A DNA stretch of 64,000 bases from Bombyx mori (GCF_030269925.1 NC_085128.1:3288501-3352500), one strand, 5' to 3'; shown: positions 11,580 to 24,511, counted from the stretch's first letter. Notes: generated by a model not told the origin, from the sequence alone. Made by a program: numbers and translations.

Positions 11580-12060
11580 ACTTCACATCCTTGACGCGAA
11601 CTTGACAGCTCCGAAGAGTCGTTCAATTCGAACACGCGAATCACAGTACAGGATCTTATTGTTCAGAAGACCGAGTCGGACCGAATCCGGCGGATTCATG
11701 GCGATTCGGTTCCGATTAGTGTGCACGTGATGATCGTGAAATTATCATCGTGATTCAATTTCGTGACGCGACATCGGCTTATTAAAACGTACCGGCGTCC
11801 TGCGACAGATCTTTGACCTCTGGGTCGGCACAACAATGGCTTTACTTTCGTTTCGGCCGATAACAACAAGGTCAACGCTCCTTGGGAGTCGAACTGTTCT
11901 TTTCCGTTGAACTGTGCGAAAGACATATCTGTGCATCGCTTCGAACAAAAGAACTTTCCGAAATTCACTCGCATAGCAAATTAGATTCCGGCCGTGGAAT
12001 ATGGAATGTTTTTGAATGCTGAATCATCGTTTTGTATCGGTCGAAGGCCGAATTTGTATC
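11580..12060. other. CpG-enriched unique segment
   Basis: This stretch is clearly richer in CG dinucleotides than the AT-rich DNA on both sides and matches no repeat seen in the window. The 92- and 67-codon minus frames overlap each other and show no recognised domain. It could be a promoter or 5' UTR region or an old insertion; no TATA or initiator could be assigned with confidence. Confidence 0.4.
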
Positions 12061-13502
12061 GTGGGAGATGTTTAGAGTGCGAGATTTCGATATAATTGGT
12101 GATGGCTTAATTTGGTGTTTTAACCGATATTATCACATTGTGAAGGGCACGGTGTATTTATCTTAGACCGAATAGAACACCGTGAGAATAAATTGTCTTA
12201 TGTTTCTTAGTTTTTTAAAGACTGTTTAAAATTGATTGAATTTCTTTAATTAACTGTATATGTACTATATACGTAGCTATATATAAATGTAATTGTATAA
12301 TTATTTCGTAATTTTGTGATTCTGACAATCTCACTAAAATAAACGTAATGTTCTTAATGTCAGGTTTGTAATTTGATGTCTCTCACTTTAAAAAAAGTCA
12401 GATAGAAGGTTGAATGTGGAACAATTGGTTAAAGAAAGTAAAACCCTGAAAATTCTCAACTAATAAAACGTAAAACAAAAAGAAATGAAAGCTCACATTC
12501 TCCCAGGGGCGTATTTGAAATCTAGAGTCATTTTAAAATAACACCTCTTTGTAAACTGGGCTGTGTGAATACGGCTCGCTAATTAATATTGGATCTTCAT
12601 CGGGGGACGTATTCAGATAATAAAATTAAATAGCAATTTATTTTTCGTATAACACTAAAAGTCATTAGAACATAATTAATTATGATTTATAAATATTTAA
12701 AATTTAATGATATCATTTAAAATTTTACCTTTTAAATACTTGTTTAAATTTAGTTTTTTATTTGTTTATTTTCTCTAATGAATATTTGCATTTGATTGAC
12801 ATTTATTAGTAGATTTTGGACGGGTCAACAAAATTCTGTCAGAGAGTTGTCAATGGTCGCAATAAGCATCGTTAATAAATTTTATTACTGAATATGAAGA
12901 GCATGTGACCCCCCGTGTACACTGAGTTCGTACATCATCAAGGATTAGAAACTATATTTCACACTGGGAACTAGAGCGAGATGTTCGGTTATTGTTATAT
13001 TCTTATCAACAACGGTCACCATACTTATTGCTACTTTCTCCAAACTAGAAAATAACAATACATTGTTGACTCTCAAAAAATCAGTGATGTGCGTTCAATT
13101 TCTATGAAAAATAATTGTTGCCTTAATAAATCGGTATTTGAATAGAACCGTGACAATGAGCGTCTGACTCTTTCATTAATGGCTCGTTGGTGGTTTTTCG
13201 AAAACTAAATATTGTTCGTGGAATTAGTTATAAAGTATGTCAGTGTCTGACGGAAAATTGAGATTAGTTTATTTAGGACTTAACTAAACTTATTTAGGGT
13301 ATTTTGTATATTATTTTTATCAACTGTCCGTTGTAGGAATTGTCGTGATGGGTACGACGTACTGGGTAATAACAAATCCCAAAACTCCTTGCAGTGAGCA
13401 AAATGCTCTTAGTTTATAAACTTGGAAACGCCATGCAATATTATTATTTGACTACAGACAAGCAGACGATCTTATCTAATATATAATATTCTGATACTTT
13501 CC
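12061..13502. other. AT-rich, no gene seen
   Basis: Unique-looking AT-rich DNA with no shared repeats and no exon with usable splice sites. Confidence 0.5.
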
Positions 13503-13941
13503 TTTTTTCTTATTGCTTAGACGTGTGGACGAGCTCACAGCCCACCTGGTGTTAAGTGGTTACTGAAGCCCATAGACATCTACAACGTAAATGCGCCGCA
13601 CACCTTGAGATATAAGTTCTAAGGTCTCAGTATAGTCACAACGGCTGCCCCACCCTTCAAACCGAAACGCATTACTGCTTCACGGCAGAAATAAGCGGGG
13701 CGGTGGTACCTACCCGTGCGGACTCACAAGAGGTCCTACCACCAGTATTTACGTAAATTATAATTTAGCGGGTTTGATTTTTATTACACGATGTTATTCC
13801 TCCCCCGTGGAAGTCAATCGTAAACATTTGTTAAGTACGTATTTCATTAGAAAAATTGGTACCCGCCTGCGGGATTCGAACACCGGTGCATCGCTCCATA
13901 CGAATGCACCGGACGTCTTATCCTTTAGGCCACGACGACTT
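13503..13941 (-). mobile_element. Full-length tRNA-derived SINE (Bm1-type)
   Basis: This is the only copy here with a complete 5' head. Read on the minus strand, the head begins AAGTCGTCGTGGCCTAAAGG and folds in concept like a tRNA. A box-like sequence TGGCCTAAAGGA lies at 13921-13932 (inverse) and a B box GTTCGAATCCC at 13871-13881 (inverse), which together form an internal RNA polymerase III promoter. A linker ending in a TAATAAAAATCAAACCCGC stretch leads to the body, which starts ACTGGTGGTAGG near 13746 and is shared by all other copies. The 3' end is a short AATAAGAAAAAA tail. The length of about 439 bp agrees with what I remember for silkworm Bm1. The family name is from memory; the structure is seen directly. 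Confidence 0.9.
13873..13941 (-). other. tRNA-like SINE head with Pol III A and B boxes (not a tRNA gene)
   Basis: The head resembles a tRNA gene, and a naive tRNA search might call it. It continues without a terminator into the SINE linker and body, and its acceptor-stem ends do not pair properly, so I call it a SINE promoter and not a functional tRNA. Confidence 0.8.
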
Positions 13942-14369
13942 CAAATTTCCTTGAAATTAAAATCTTAATTGTATTGTTTAGTAAAAGTCATACTGTTCAC
14001 AAAGGAAGTCTTTGCCGTGGCAGACATATGTATGTAGGTACCAGAGGCGTAAAGTGAGTCCGCTCACATGCCACCACCATTTCAATGTTATTTAAATACA
14101 TTTTTAAAATCATCACTAAAAAAAAAGTGCGTGCGTACAAAGTACACATGTCAGAAGTGAAACTTTTTTGGCGAACTAATTTATAAGTCTTTCTTATATT
14201 TATACAAATCTAAAACTTTAGATTTCCGAGACTTGGAGGAAGGGAAAAAGGAAGATATGTTCCCGCCAAAAGTCTGTCAAATGTCAACCTCAAACCTCAG
14301 TGTTGACAGTCACATTATGTTTAGATTTCTTGCCAATTGAATTGACTAATTTAATTTCATGCTAGTTGA

Positions 14370-14505
14370 TTAATGTTCCAAATTCTTTTCATTTCATTTC
14401 AATTCCTATTACAATTTTTCACAAAAAAATTATAAAATATTAGGCTGTATGGTATGATACATTTGCCTTTCCAGTTAGAAAAATACAACAACTACTACTA
14501 CTGAC
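14370..14505 (+). repeat. Retroposon 3' end with (CTA)n tail (copy 1)
   Basis: CATTTCATTTCAATTCC, ATTAGGCTGTATGGTATGATAC and ATTTGCC are followed by a CTACTACTACTA tail. The same order recurs at 25250-25383. Confidence 0.7.
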
Positions 14506-15763
14506 ATTTGACAAGTACTTAATTTCAATAGTAGTTTGATGTCACTTCCGTTGCATACCTGCGTGACGTTCTGTAAAAATTTTACCCTCATGCGCCTAAA
14601 GAAGTTTCACTAAAACAATATTGCGAGATAAAATTAATGAATCCGCAGCGCGTTCTAAATAATCGTATCACGAAACTAAATAATATTAATTAATGTTGTA
14701 ACGGATTAACCTAGCACACGACTCGACGTAATTCATTTCAGTTCAATACAGATGCTGTTTGAAAAATTAACACATCTTCAAAGCTGGTGGTAGTTAGTTA
14801 CGAAACCGACACGAGGTCATACAAGCGTCGAGCGGTCTCCTTGAAGCAGTACATAAAGTGATCTTTGGTTCTCAGTATGAACATTATTTCCAGGAGCACA
14901 TGACACAATATTCCGGCATTGGCTGAAAAAAGCATTGCTTAGGAAACACCGAAGACGGCAGTTTATCACAGAACGTCGAAGAAGCAACTGTATTTTTATG
15001 TTAAGTATAAGCGAACGAAAGTGCAAGCCATACGTTTTTAAAGGGTTGTAATCAATATTAATTTAAAACGTTATTTGTCTCTTTCGATCGTGTTCTATAT
15101 AGCTTACTATCAATATAAAACATATCATTTCGAACCGATCGATAACCGCTAATCTATAAAATCTCTTTTCTTTATTTTTACGTGAATATTTGACACTATC
15201 TTCCTACCTAGCCAATCTCCTACCTTCAACCCAACTGAAATTAAAACTAACGATAAGGGCACTTGGGTTTTATTAATGCTTCGCATGTTTCTGCTGCGAA
15301 GCCATTTCGCATTGGAGTTTGAAGATTAGATATGAGCTTATCCCTATGTCAAAAGGTGATAGACCACATTGCGTTACGACGTACAAAATCTTCGGTCACG
15401 ACTTGACTCAATGTTTACGCTTCAAGCAAAAAAAAACAATTGCTGAAATAATACTTCTACCATCAAACAGTGGCCTTCGAAAAAGTTTCAAAATATAAAC
15501 GCGTTTTGATTTCAATACATAAAACTATTAGCCCATCACAATCTAGTTTCGAACGTGGTAATTTAGCTTTATAGTATACCAGTCGAATTGACGCAACGAT
15601 CTTTAACTAGAGTTTAATATTAAATGCAAACAGATTAGTTGAGTTGCTTCTTGATTGAGTTACGTAACTTTTTATAGGTATATTTATTTATAATTTTAAT
15701 TATGAGCGATCGACTGTTATAACTTGAAAATGCGTAATATTCCAATGTTTTTTTCATATTTTA
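14506..15763. other. AT-rich, no gene seen
   Basis: A minus frame of 69 codons (14817-15026) has no recognised motif. Sequence complexity is moderately higher at 14790-15030. Confidence 0.45.
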
Positions 15764-16480
15764 CTAGCTGTTACGCGCGATTTGCCCGCGTGGTCAACGA
15801 AGTTTCAATTATTTTTTCTAAAGATAAGAAAACAACTTGTCGTGGGAATGTCGTTTTATCGGAATAAAAGGTACATATCCTAACCTAAAATTGATAATTG
15901 AAAAAAATGACAATCCGTTGCTTCATTTACACATGAATTAAGGACAAACAAACACATGTTCCGTTTATAAAATTGATAATAAATTATAGACTAGTCAAAA
16001 ACGGCCGGCTTGTTGGGTGATTTTTTAATTTACATTGGTCCCTTTGCTATCAAATTTATTTGATATTTAAAAGAGAAATACGTCATCAACGTATAAATGT
16101 AACAAAGTATTACCTGGTGCAAGTCTGACTTTGAATAAGCTTCGACCAAGTACACAACATCAACCATCACTTTTGAAGTTCTTTACAAACATATTGTTGT
16201 GAAGTGGATTGTACTTTATTTTCATAACAAATCAATTTATTTTTGCAAAAAGTCAATTCATATTAATTTCATTAAATCTTTCATGCACCTTAATAGAAAT
16301 ATATTCTCCCATGAAATATATTCTCGCACTACACAAGCATGAAAATAAGAATTTGATTACATACTCTTCGAACTGGATTCTAGAACACTGCCAAACTTCA
16401 TCACCAAAATTTTTCAGTAATCGGTCAAGCCGTTTTGAAGTATATTTGGAACAAATAAAATCGTATATAAACAGATAAAT
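15764..16480 (-). mobile_element. Probable Helitron, 5' end uncertain
   Basis: Its 3' end is seen inverse as CTAGCTGTTACGCGCGATTT at 15764. The motif AATCGGTCAAGCCGTTTTGA near 16425 fits the inverse 5' region. The outer 5' terminus is not clear. Open frames of 89 and 100 codons inside are AT-rich chance frames. Confidence 0.6.
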
Positions 16481-16765
16481 AACACAAATAAAAAAGGCAT
16501 CTATTTTATTCGATTTCATTATATAAAATTTTGTTGAAAAAATTTTGTTGATCAACTAAAGCATCGATTTAGTAAAACCAGCTTTCTTTATTATCCTGAA
16601 TGTATTATTCTATGGCTCTAGTAATAGCAGGGTAATGCTTTTTCATAGCATAATTTATGGTATGTAAACAAATGAGATCTCCCGAAAGCGCACTTCAGTG
16701 TATTAGATTTTAATCTCTTGGAAAAGAAGTACGAACATTCAATTATTTACATATATCCGTAGTTT

Positions 16766-17002
16766 ACTGGTGGTAGGACCTCTTGTGAGTCCGCACGGGT
16801 AGGTACCACCACCCTGCCTATTTCTGCCGTGAAGCAGTAATGCGTTTCGGTTTGAAGGGTGGGGCAGCCGTTGTAACTATATTGACACCTTAGAACTTAT
16901 ATATCAAGATGGGTGACGTATTGTAGATGTCTATGGGCTCCAGTGACCACTTAACACCAGGCGGGCTGTGAGCTCGTCCACCCGTATAAGCAATAAAAAA
17001 AT
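16766..17002 (+). repeat. SINE copy, no head
   Basis: Starts ACTGGTGGTAGGACC and ends GCAATAAAAAAATA. A short deletion removes part of the CATTTACGTTGTAGA block. Confidence 0.92.
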
Positions 17003-19220
17003 AAGCCATATTTCTTTATTAACAACCAAAAAGGAAATAACGATATACTTTTCTTATAATGAATTTCAATATTTTCAATAAATACTAAGCGACTATTAAA
17101 AAACACATTTAAATTCAGGTAGTTAGTTCACAGATACTTAAACACGTTGAACTAATTGATCAGCACATGTAACTAGACAAAGAAAAGTACGGGTCATCGA
17201 ATCAGCCGTCTAACGGTGGATGGCAAGCTCGGAACCAGTTCCAGACCACAGCTACCATATAGCGATGACAAACTGGGACAATAAGATATCTTTATGACAC
17301 TACGCACGTTCATACAGCGTTAGTGTTTCGACATTTTGACACTGACTATGCCATATTGTCAGATAACAAAAAGTAATGTTTCTCTTTCTGAGACATGCAT
17401 GTGTGGAACACTGTGACGTAATATTGTGATTAGACTGTAGTGAACATTCTATGAATTTGAATTTTGTTTTCGTATTTATTTTTGCGTCAATTCGTAATTG
17501 GTCGCGAAAGCTTTAAGTTATGACTTAATTTAGTTTGTTTAGATGTAATAATAATAATAATAGATAAAAATAGTTTCTTAGGTATTCATTCCGGGGAAAC
17601 ATTATTAATGCTACCAATTGAACACTAATTAGGTAATATAACATTAGATTATCTTTAAGAAACATCGAATGCGTTTGATAGGGCATGATAATTTTATAAG
17701 AGCTAGGTTTTAGTTAAGACGCGATTTTAATCTATTATAACTTAATAGAGCATACCATTTGACCACAAATAATTTAAAACTTATTGTTGCATGTTCGGTT
17801 TTTTCTTCTTCGAAATAATACATCTGTCATGAATAATATTTGGACTACATTTCCAAACAAGTATGTTATATAATATTTGGACACTACTGTAATTTGTTTT
17901 AAGTGCTTATCAATTAATCTCCACCTATTTACTAATAGTTGACATTACTTACTAACCTTTGAGTACAGATCTGGACTCGGATGAATAGATATATTAATTA
18001 CATCTTGTATAACTTAAATATCAAAATATAACCTAAAACTGTATTTGCTACTAATTAATTTTATGAATTTTTATGGTCACCCTAAAATATCTAAAGAAGC
18101 AAATTAAGTCTGAGTGAGTTTAAGTATTTATTTACAAGTAACCGACCTTGTAAACTTATTACTGACGAATAAAAAAAATCCTGTTTAACTTACTTAATCG
18201 AGAGAATTGTTTATAGTTCTAAATCAATTGCGACACGCAAATTTGTTGCCATTGTAAAGTCAAACAACAAATGCTATCTCCGGGTTCTCGCTACCATGTT
18301 TGTACTGAAACCGACTAACGAACAGTGAAAGTCAAAATCAATTTACCGATCCACCGGCCATTAACAAACAGACCAGGCAAACACATCGCCCCTGTAATGA
18401 AACAAATTAAGTTTGTCAAGATATTCAAACATCAGATACGTATGCATACTGATCACTTACTAAAAAAAAACTTTTGCTTTCTTTTGGGTTCGTTCACATT
18501 CACTTTCATTAGTTATACGTCTAACAGCGATCACAGCATGTGCCGCGTTTGAAATCTATCAACGGCATTTAACATCTCATCAGCTGATTTCCTCTACACA
18601 CTCATGTATTTACGTCGATGATCGCCTTCATTAGCATTTAAGGTCACCGCGTTAAGGTTCTTGTTCGTTGAAAGCTCATCAGCAATTATAATCCAATCGT
18701 AAGCGTCAGCATACGTGTCCGACATCCTGTCACAACACGAAGTTACCGTATCTCGACGATCTGATTTGTGGATATCTACATGTTTTCTCGATTCGCATCA
18801 TTTAAATGTCGGTTAGCATCGGGACAGGAAAAGTCCATGGTCTCGGGGAAAGCGTGCCACTAAACAGAATCTTATTTAGTTCAGTCAGTGCGTTTGTTTG
18901 TATTTCATCAAAAGCGCATTGAATTTAAATGTTTCCCGACGTCGGTAATTATTTATACAATGAATAGAACATAATCTTGCAGAAGTGTATAAGCGGTGAC
19001 ATTTTCCCACAATAATCGGATTCCTAGCATCTTAATACGGCTTTAAGTGAATTCTATACAATAGCTGTGACTTTCTCGTGTACACGGATAGCTTTCATTA
19101 GGCTCGGGTAAAAGCAAGGGTCATATGTGATCATGTCGTGACAGTCCCCAACATTTATTGAGCTCACAATGAATAATCGTTGACTTTAGCTGACGGAATC
19201 TAGACTACAGTACCGAACAA
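17003..19220. other. Unique DNA, no gene seen
   Basis: 18240-18860 is less AT-rich than the flanks and matches no repeat here. A 75-codon plus frame (18325-18552) shows no domain. It could contain conserved non-coding elements. Confidence 0.45.
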
Positions 19221-19583
19221 TCTATACATATAAATAAAATTAGAGTGTCTATTTGTAATATTGAAATAACCGCTTTTTACTACGTTCATATGAATATATA
19301 AACGGTACATACACCAAAATAACATTTTTTACAAGTTTTGTTTGTCTATCTGTTTGTTTGGGCTAATCTCTGGAACGGCTGGACCGATTTTGACGAGATT
19401 TTCACTGATAGCTAGCTGATGATATATGGAGTAACTTAGGCTACATTTTTTTGTCTGCCTTCGCCCCGCGGCGTCGCGGTGTCGCCCGCGATACGACAAT
19501 AACCGCGGGTAACATCGCGGGACTCAGCTATCATCAATAATAAAATTTGATGTTTCCGAAGCGAAACGAGGGCGGGTCGCTAG
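19221..19583 (+). mobile_element. Non-autonomous Helitron
   Basis: Starts TCTATACATATAAATAAAAT, contains CTGGAACGGCTGGACCGATT, and ends ACGAGGGCGGGTCGCTAG|T. The GC-rich 3' third has several stems (CCGCGGCGTCGCGG). Confidence 0.88.
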
Positions 19584-19988
19584 TCTTTAATAAAAATGAC
19601 GGCTGATTTATACACATCACATTCATGAATCCCAATATAATTTGTTCATGACACAAAAACGACAAATGAAAAGTTCTACTAACAATCTAAGCTAACGGGA
19701 AAAAATATAAAATGTAATCACTCTTTCTTATCAAACGCCTGCTAGTCTAGAACGTCTTGTTGATACAATTTACACGGAACTCGCTTTTTTATGATGTCCG
19801 TCATACTTTCTTGGTACAGGAACCTACTCCATAGATTATACACTTAATATATACGAGATAGATGCGCAACTCTCATTTTTATTTTTGCTTTAGTTAAAGC
19901 CCGGTCCAGCAGGCGTCGCTACGGTCGATTATTAGTCTCCCTACCCCCCACCAGGTGACTTTTTTAGTAATTTTAATATTTTTAATAA

Positions 19989-20113
19989 CTCTCTTTATGA
20001 AAAAATCTTATCGTTTAGAATCGCTGAAATTCCCGGTAGTACTTATGAGATATTAAGGAATGTTTGATTGTGTTCAGCATTCTAATCGATAAGATCTTTT
20101 CATACAGAGAGAA
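19989..20113. repeat. Imperfect palindrome, MITE-like
   Basis: The left arm CTCTCTTTATGAAAAAATCTTATCG... (19989-20030) pairs with the inverse of 20072-20113 over about 40 bp with a few mismatches. Weaker pairing may extend further out. Confidence 0.65.
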
Positions 20114-20459
20114 AACAGTTTTTTAAAATAAAAAGCTGTAATTCTCTGTAAGCTATTTAATTTCCCTATATTACAAACAATTTTCTGTTAAAAGATTGTA
20201 TGAACGTACAATTGTATAAAATTTCGAATAACAATAATTCCTCTAGATTAATCCTACTAGCGTACTTATTAACATTAAATCGAAAGTTATCTAAAAGTTA
20301 ATTAAGTCTAGATAATCAAATCATTCTATGTCAATTAAGTCATTTGTGCGAAATATAAACATGTCAGCTTTCCATTACAAACATAGTAGACAATTTGAAT
20401 TAAATAAAATAAATTTGTTTCTTAACGATAGCAGTTCTTGCTTAAAGTTGATCGTGACA

Positions 20460-20483
20460 GATCATGATCATGATCATGATCAT
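20460..20483. repeat. (GATCAT)4 microsatellite
   Basis: Four GATCAT units in a row. Each contains the palindrome ATGATCAT, so the tract is self-complementary. Confidence 0.9.
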
Positions 20484-20847
20484 CTTGTATGAAAATATTA
20501 CATCTATAAACACTACCTATGCTTCGTCATACAATAATTGTCATTTAAACTAGCATTGTAGAGATAATACACACACTAAAGTGAATACTAAATTATTCTT
20601 AGCATTCTTATATTTGGTAATACTAGATGAAACAAACAGCAGATTGAAAGAAAATCATCTTAAAGTTAATTACATTCATTACAAACCATTAGTTTGCATT
20701 TTGTTACAAAAGAAACTGATGTTCGTTACATGCAAATGAATTATAAACATACACATGCAAACATAAAATGTAAATTTATCTTTTAATCCAAATTAAATGT
20801 ACATTAATATTACATCTAAATAATAGAAAGGGTTTCGAAAATTTTTA

Positions 20848-20935
20848 TTGGACTCAACAGCAGACGAGCACGCAACCCGGCTCATGATAAGTGGTCACCA
20901 GTGCTTATAAACTTCAGCAGTGCCATAGGGGTTGC
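20848..20935 (-). repeat. LINE 3'-UTR remnant, diverged
   Basis: CAGACGAGCACGCAACCCGG, ATAAGTGGTCACCAGTG and CTTCAGCAGTGCCAT follow the inverse UTR order. Confidence 0.6.
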
Positions 20936-21643
20936 TGTCTATCACTTAAGTTTTAATAAATTATTAATATACTCAGTCACAAGCATATTGATTTCACATA
21001 ATGAAAATGTAAGAAACATAATCATGTTTGGACATTTTCATTTATATCTGCTCATACAGAAAACACAACTTAGTAAAAATATATTCCACAGTTAATCTAA
21101 ATAATTGCAAATAATGCTTTTGAAGACCGTTGACTTTTGATCATTAATTAAAATCATCTTCTCGTAGAATTTACAAAAGGTTATATACAAAAATTTATAT
21201 CAGTATTTTCATATATTACTAACTTACTAATTATAACTATTCAAACGTAATACTATAAGAACTAAACAACCTATTTTAAAACAAAATTGGCATCAATTTA
21301 GTTCTTATGAACTATTTCAATTATTAATTTATAAATTATAAACATATTTAAAAAAAATTAAGATCCTTGAGAGTTCACGTTCCTTGCTGAATCAGTTTCT
21401 CTTCTGAAACGGAGAAACAAAGTATCATAACTATGTAACAAATATTGAAAAAATACGACCATGAAAAATTTAGTGATAATGTAATCATACTTACAAATTA
21501 ATATATTACATAACACGTTCTGGTTCAAATATAGTGCATCAATCTTTTCATGTTTCAGACATTTTAGTGCTCCTTATAATTTTTCCATAAAATTTTGTCA
21601 TTATCAAACCTTTGTCTACAAAAATAAAAACATTATTTTATAT

Positions 21644-21745
21644 TGGGTAGAAGGATGAACGTGGTCACAGACCACTTGGTGTAACTTAGTTATCAAACAC
21701 CAGGAAACAAAACGTGAATGCCATCATCTAACTTTGGATGTGAGA
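21644..21745 (-). repeat. Diverged SINE tail half
   Basis: GGTCACAGACCACTTGGTG followed by AACGTGAATGCCATCATC recalls the inverse tail half of the SINE. A second, weaker echo lies at about 21810-21900. Confidence 0.5.
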
Positions 21746-22429
21746 TCAATTGTGCTGTATTTTATTTAAACAGGAAAGCATGACTGATTGATCATTCCAA
21801 AAAACTAGTTCGGGCCCACTTGACAATAAGCATATAATACGCTGAGTTGCAAAACATAAATACTTCCACCCACTCGAGACAATTTTATTATCTGAGGTGT
21901 GTGTGTGATAGTACGAGACTTAATACCGACTGTTTTGATCAAAACTTAACATATATGATAGCTAGGCAGCAGAAATAGGAAGGACCATTAGTTGGTGCTA
22001 ATTCATTTAATTATATTATGAATAATAATTCTGTTAGCAAATAATATACCGGGAAAATAGTGTAAACTCACCGTTATCAAGGCATCCGAAATAGCATTTC
22101 ATTTTCGATCTTCGAGGCATGCTGATTTTTAATAATAAACTTTCTGTAAGAAATGAAAATAGTTACACAGGCTTACGAAACGCTAACGAAGAAAAAAGTA
22201 TTGGAGCCAAGTTATGTCTAAAGAGAATTCAAAACAGAGTTTCTCAATGTCTAATCGTCTAATATTCTCATAAAGCTAAAAGTTGCTCTAAATTAATACT
22301 ACAACGTAAAATAACTCACACCACGACCAAAAAAAAACGATTTAAAAAATTAAAGCGTTACGACATTTTGAAAACTCTTTTTTTTTTTTGAGGTTGTTTT
22401 ACGGCCCTGGAATTTTGAAAACTTCAAAG

Positions 22430-23348
22430 CAGTGTTTCCAGTTACGTTTTTTTTACCACATTTTACCCTAGTTTCTTTTGAATTTATCCCTAAAATTTCC
22501 TAAACAACTTTCATAAATCCTTTATATAGAAAGCATAAATAAAATACAGAAAATAAACCACAGCATATTATTTAATGTAGGTATATATAATATAAACGCC
22601 CCCAGAAGATCATAGATCTATAGGATTAGAATTTTCAAGGAAGTCGACGCATTGCTTTTATATTCTTTTGCTGCACGCAACCTAACACTGTTCGGTTCTA
22701 AAATTGAGCAATTGTTTGCTGGCAAAGTTGGGAACTTTCTATGAAGCAAGCCGTTCAGGGTTTCATTAGAAAGCCTGTTTCTTTTGTCAGTTTTTACATT
22801 TGAGAACACTGAATAATCTTTCCACCTCAGTCTTTGAAGAAGGAACTGCTAGCAAAAGTGAAATGACAATTACAAGGTTTTCGTAAATGAAATTACCATG
22901 ATAATCTTTCATGGTACATGAAGTACCTGTATATTACAATACGAGTAAGTTCTGGTGACATCAACGAAAACAGGTAAATAAAAATTTGGCGGATTATACT
23001 TATTGGGATTCTGGGGAATCCCTAAGAAAAAAGCAGTGGCTTAATCTATGATTTACTTTACTAGAGGGTTACTGTTGAATCAAACCTTCTTTATAGTTTT
23101 TATACACAACTCTGTTTTATTCTTTTACTTGTCAACTCGACTTAATGTCATTCTCTCCATAAAATAAAATGTTCATTGATTTACTTTAATTATCGTTTAT
23201 TTTAAAATTCACAACAGTTACTAGTATAGGCTTTGCTTTTTACCCAGAAATATCCTAAATCCTGGAATTTTTTAAATTGTCTTTATCATCCAAAATATCA
23301 GCTATTTTTCCCTAAAAAAGAGAGAATTCCCTAAAAGTGGAAGCACTG
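22430..23348 (-). mobile_element. Decayed hAT-type DNA transposon with intact ends
   Basis: The ends are CAGTGTTTCCA and TGGAAGCACTG, an 11-bp inverted repeat with one mismatch and the CAGTG start typical of hAT elements. They are flanked by identical 8-bp target duplications CTTCAAAG at 22422-22429 and 23349-23356. The interior is 919 bp, too short for an active transposase of 500 or more residues, and keeps only a dimerisation-domain remnant. It is a deleted, non-autonomous or dead copy. Confidence 0.92.
22618..22850 (-). pseudogene. hAT transposase C-terminal (dimerisation domain) remnant
   Basis: The frame reads FSNVKTDKRNRLSNETLNGL, LHRKFPTLPA and ends at a stop near 22618. Upstream, in another phase, TEVERLFSV can be read, so a frameshift separates the two pieces. 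The VKTDKRNRLSNETLNGLL stretch is the hallmark of the hATC dimerisation region. Confidence 0.82.
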
Positions 23349-23356
23349 CTTCAAAG

Positions 23357-24511
23357 TACGCTAACCTTTTTTATTGAGTCAGAACTCGTATCTGCCATCT
23401 AGTGAGTTTATTAGTTCATTAAGGCCAAAACGTTTCAAAAATGACCTCGCCGGTTCCTAAAGATGACGCTAGTTGAATGTTCTTTTCCCTTGTATGGGAG
23501 TTGCACCCCCCTGACCTACTCTAACGAGTTGATGACACGAATGTTCACTTCAAGCTGTCTATGCGAAAAATCGAGAAAGAAAAGTAATAACCGAATTAAT
23601 TTATTTACGGCCAATGGTTACAAGACCTTATAGCCTAATAATAACCGAATAGACTTCAGTGTTGCCAAACCAAAAGTTCCAAATAAATGAATCTTAATAT
23701 ATGTTAAATTACAATATTACAAAATTTTTTAATTTGATTTGGATATAAGATAAAGTGCACTTGACTCTCGTTTTTACCTTGCAATGTGAAAGTGGTAACC
23801 AAAGTTTTTGTGTCGTACCAATATAAACTCGATTAAAGAAAGTTTCACTAACTAACTCGCAATCCAGTCATATCTCCTATGTAATTCCGCTCATACAAGA
23901 CGAAATGAACTGTTTAATTGGACACCGCGGCTGGTCCTCTTATCTGGGCTCTTTCAATCACCTATCACAGTTAATACGTCTAAACGAGACAAAAGGCATC
24001 AACTAATTTGCTTGTCAGTACAAAATAATCAACGTTTGATCTATAGACGGTTGTGTGTGTACAAAGAATCGGTTTCTGCTTTCATATACCAGACTTTACC
24101 GCCGAGACATTTGCTTCAAAACTGATCGACGAGTGATAATGATAGTTCGAAACGGACTACAAAGAAATTTCCGCCTTGATAGTGAAGTGATAAGTTTTTT
24201 ATTTCGATGACCGTCAAATTGAGCTTCTTGTAGTGGGAAGAGTGTATCAAAAGATAGTCAATTTCGTGGTAGAAGTCAGTGCATGCCGCATAGCCCGAGG
24301 TGCAACTCATTAAGAATACTTTCGCTATTCTTGTGAAGTGCGATACTTGTTCTTTTATAACCGACCCCTATCTTAGATCTAGCTCCGATTGGGAAATGAG
24401 TTCTCGTGAAGTGTAATTCAGTAGTAATTTCCTGTTCAAAAATTGAAATTTCGTAATACTATACATACAGGTAAATACTATAATAGTTGGTTTTAGTAGC
24501 AGCTAGTAGCA
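23357..24511. other. Unique DNA, no gene seen
   Basis: A minus frame of 64 codons (24116-24310) starts MSCTSGYAACTDFYHEIDYL but shows no recognised domain or splice sites. The rest is featureless. Confidence 0.45.

Larger units (their letters stand above)
20114..22421. other. AT-rich, only old repeat remnants
   Basis: Apart from the microsatellite, the diverged LINE and SINE remnants listed separately, nothing is recognised. Confidence 0.5.

Noticed and set aside
13873..13941. tRNA gene
   Set aside because: It is continuous with the linker and body of a SINE; the acceptor stem is not properly formed and no terminator follows.
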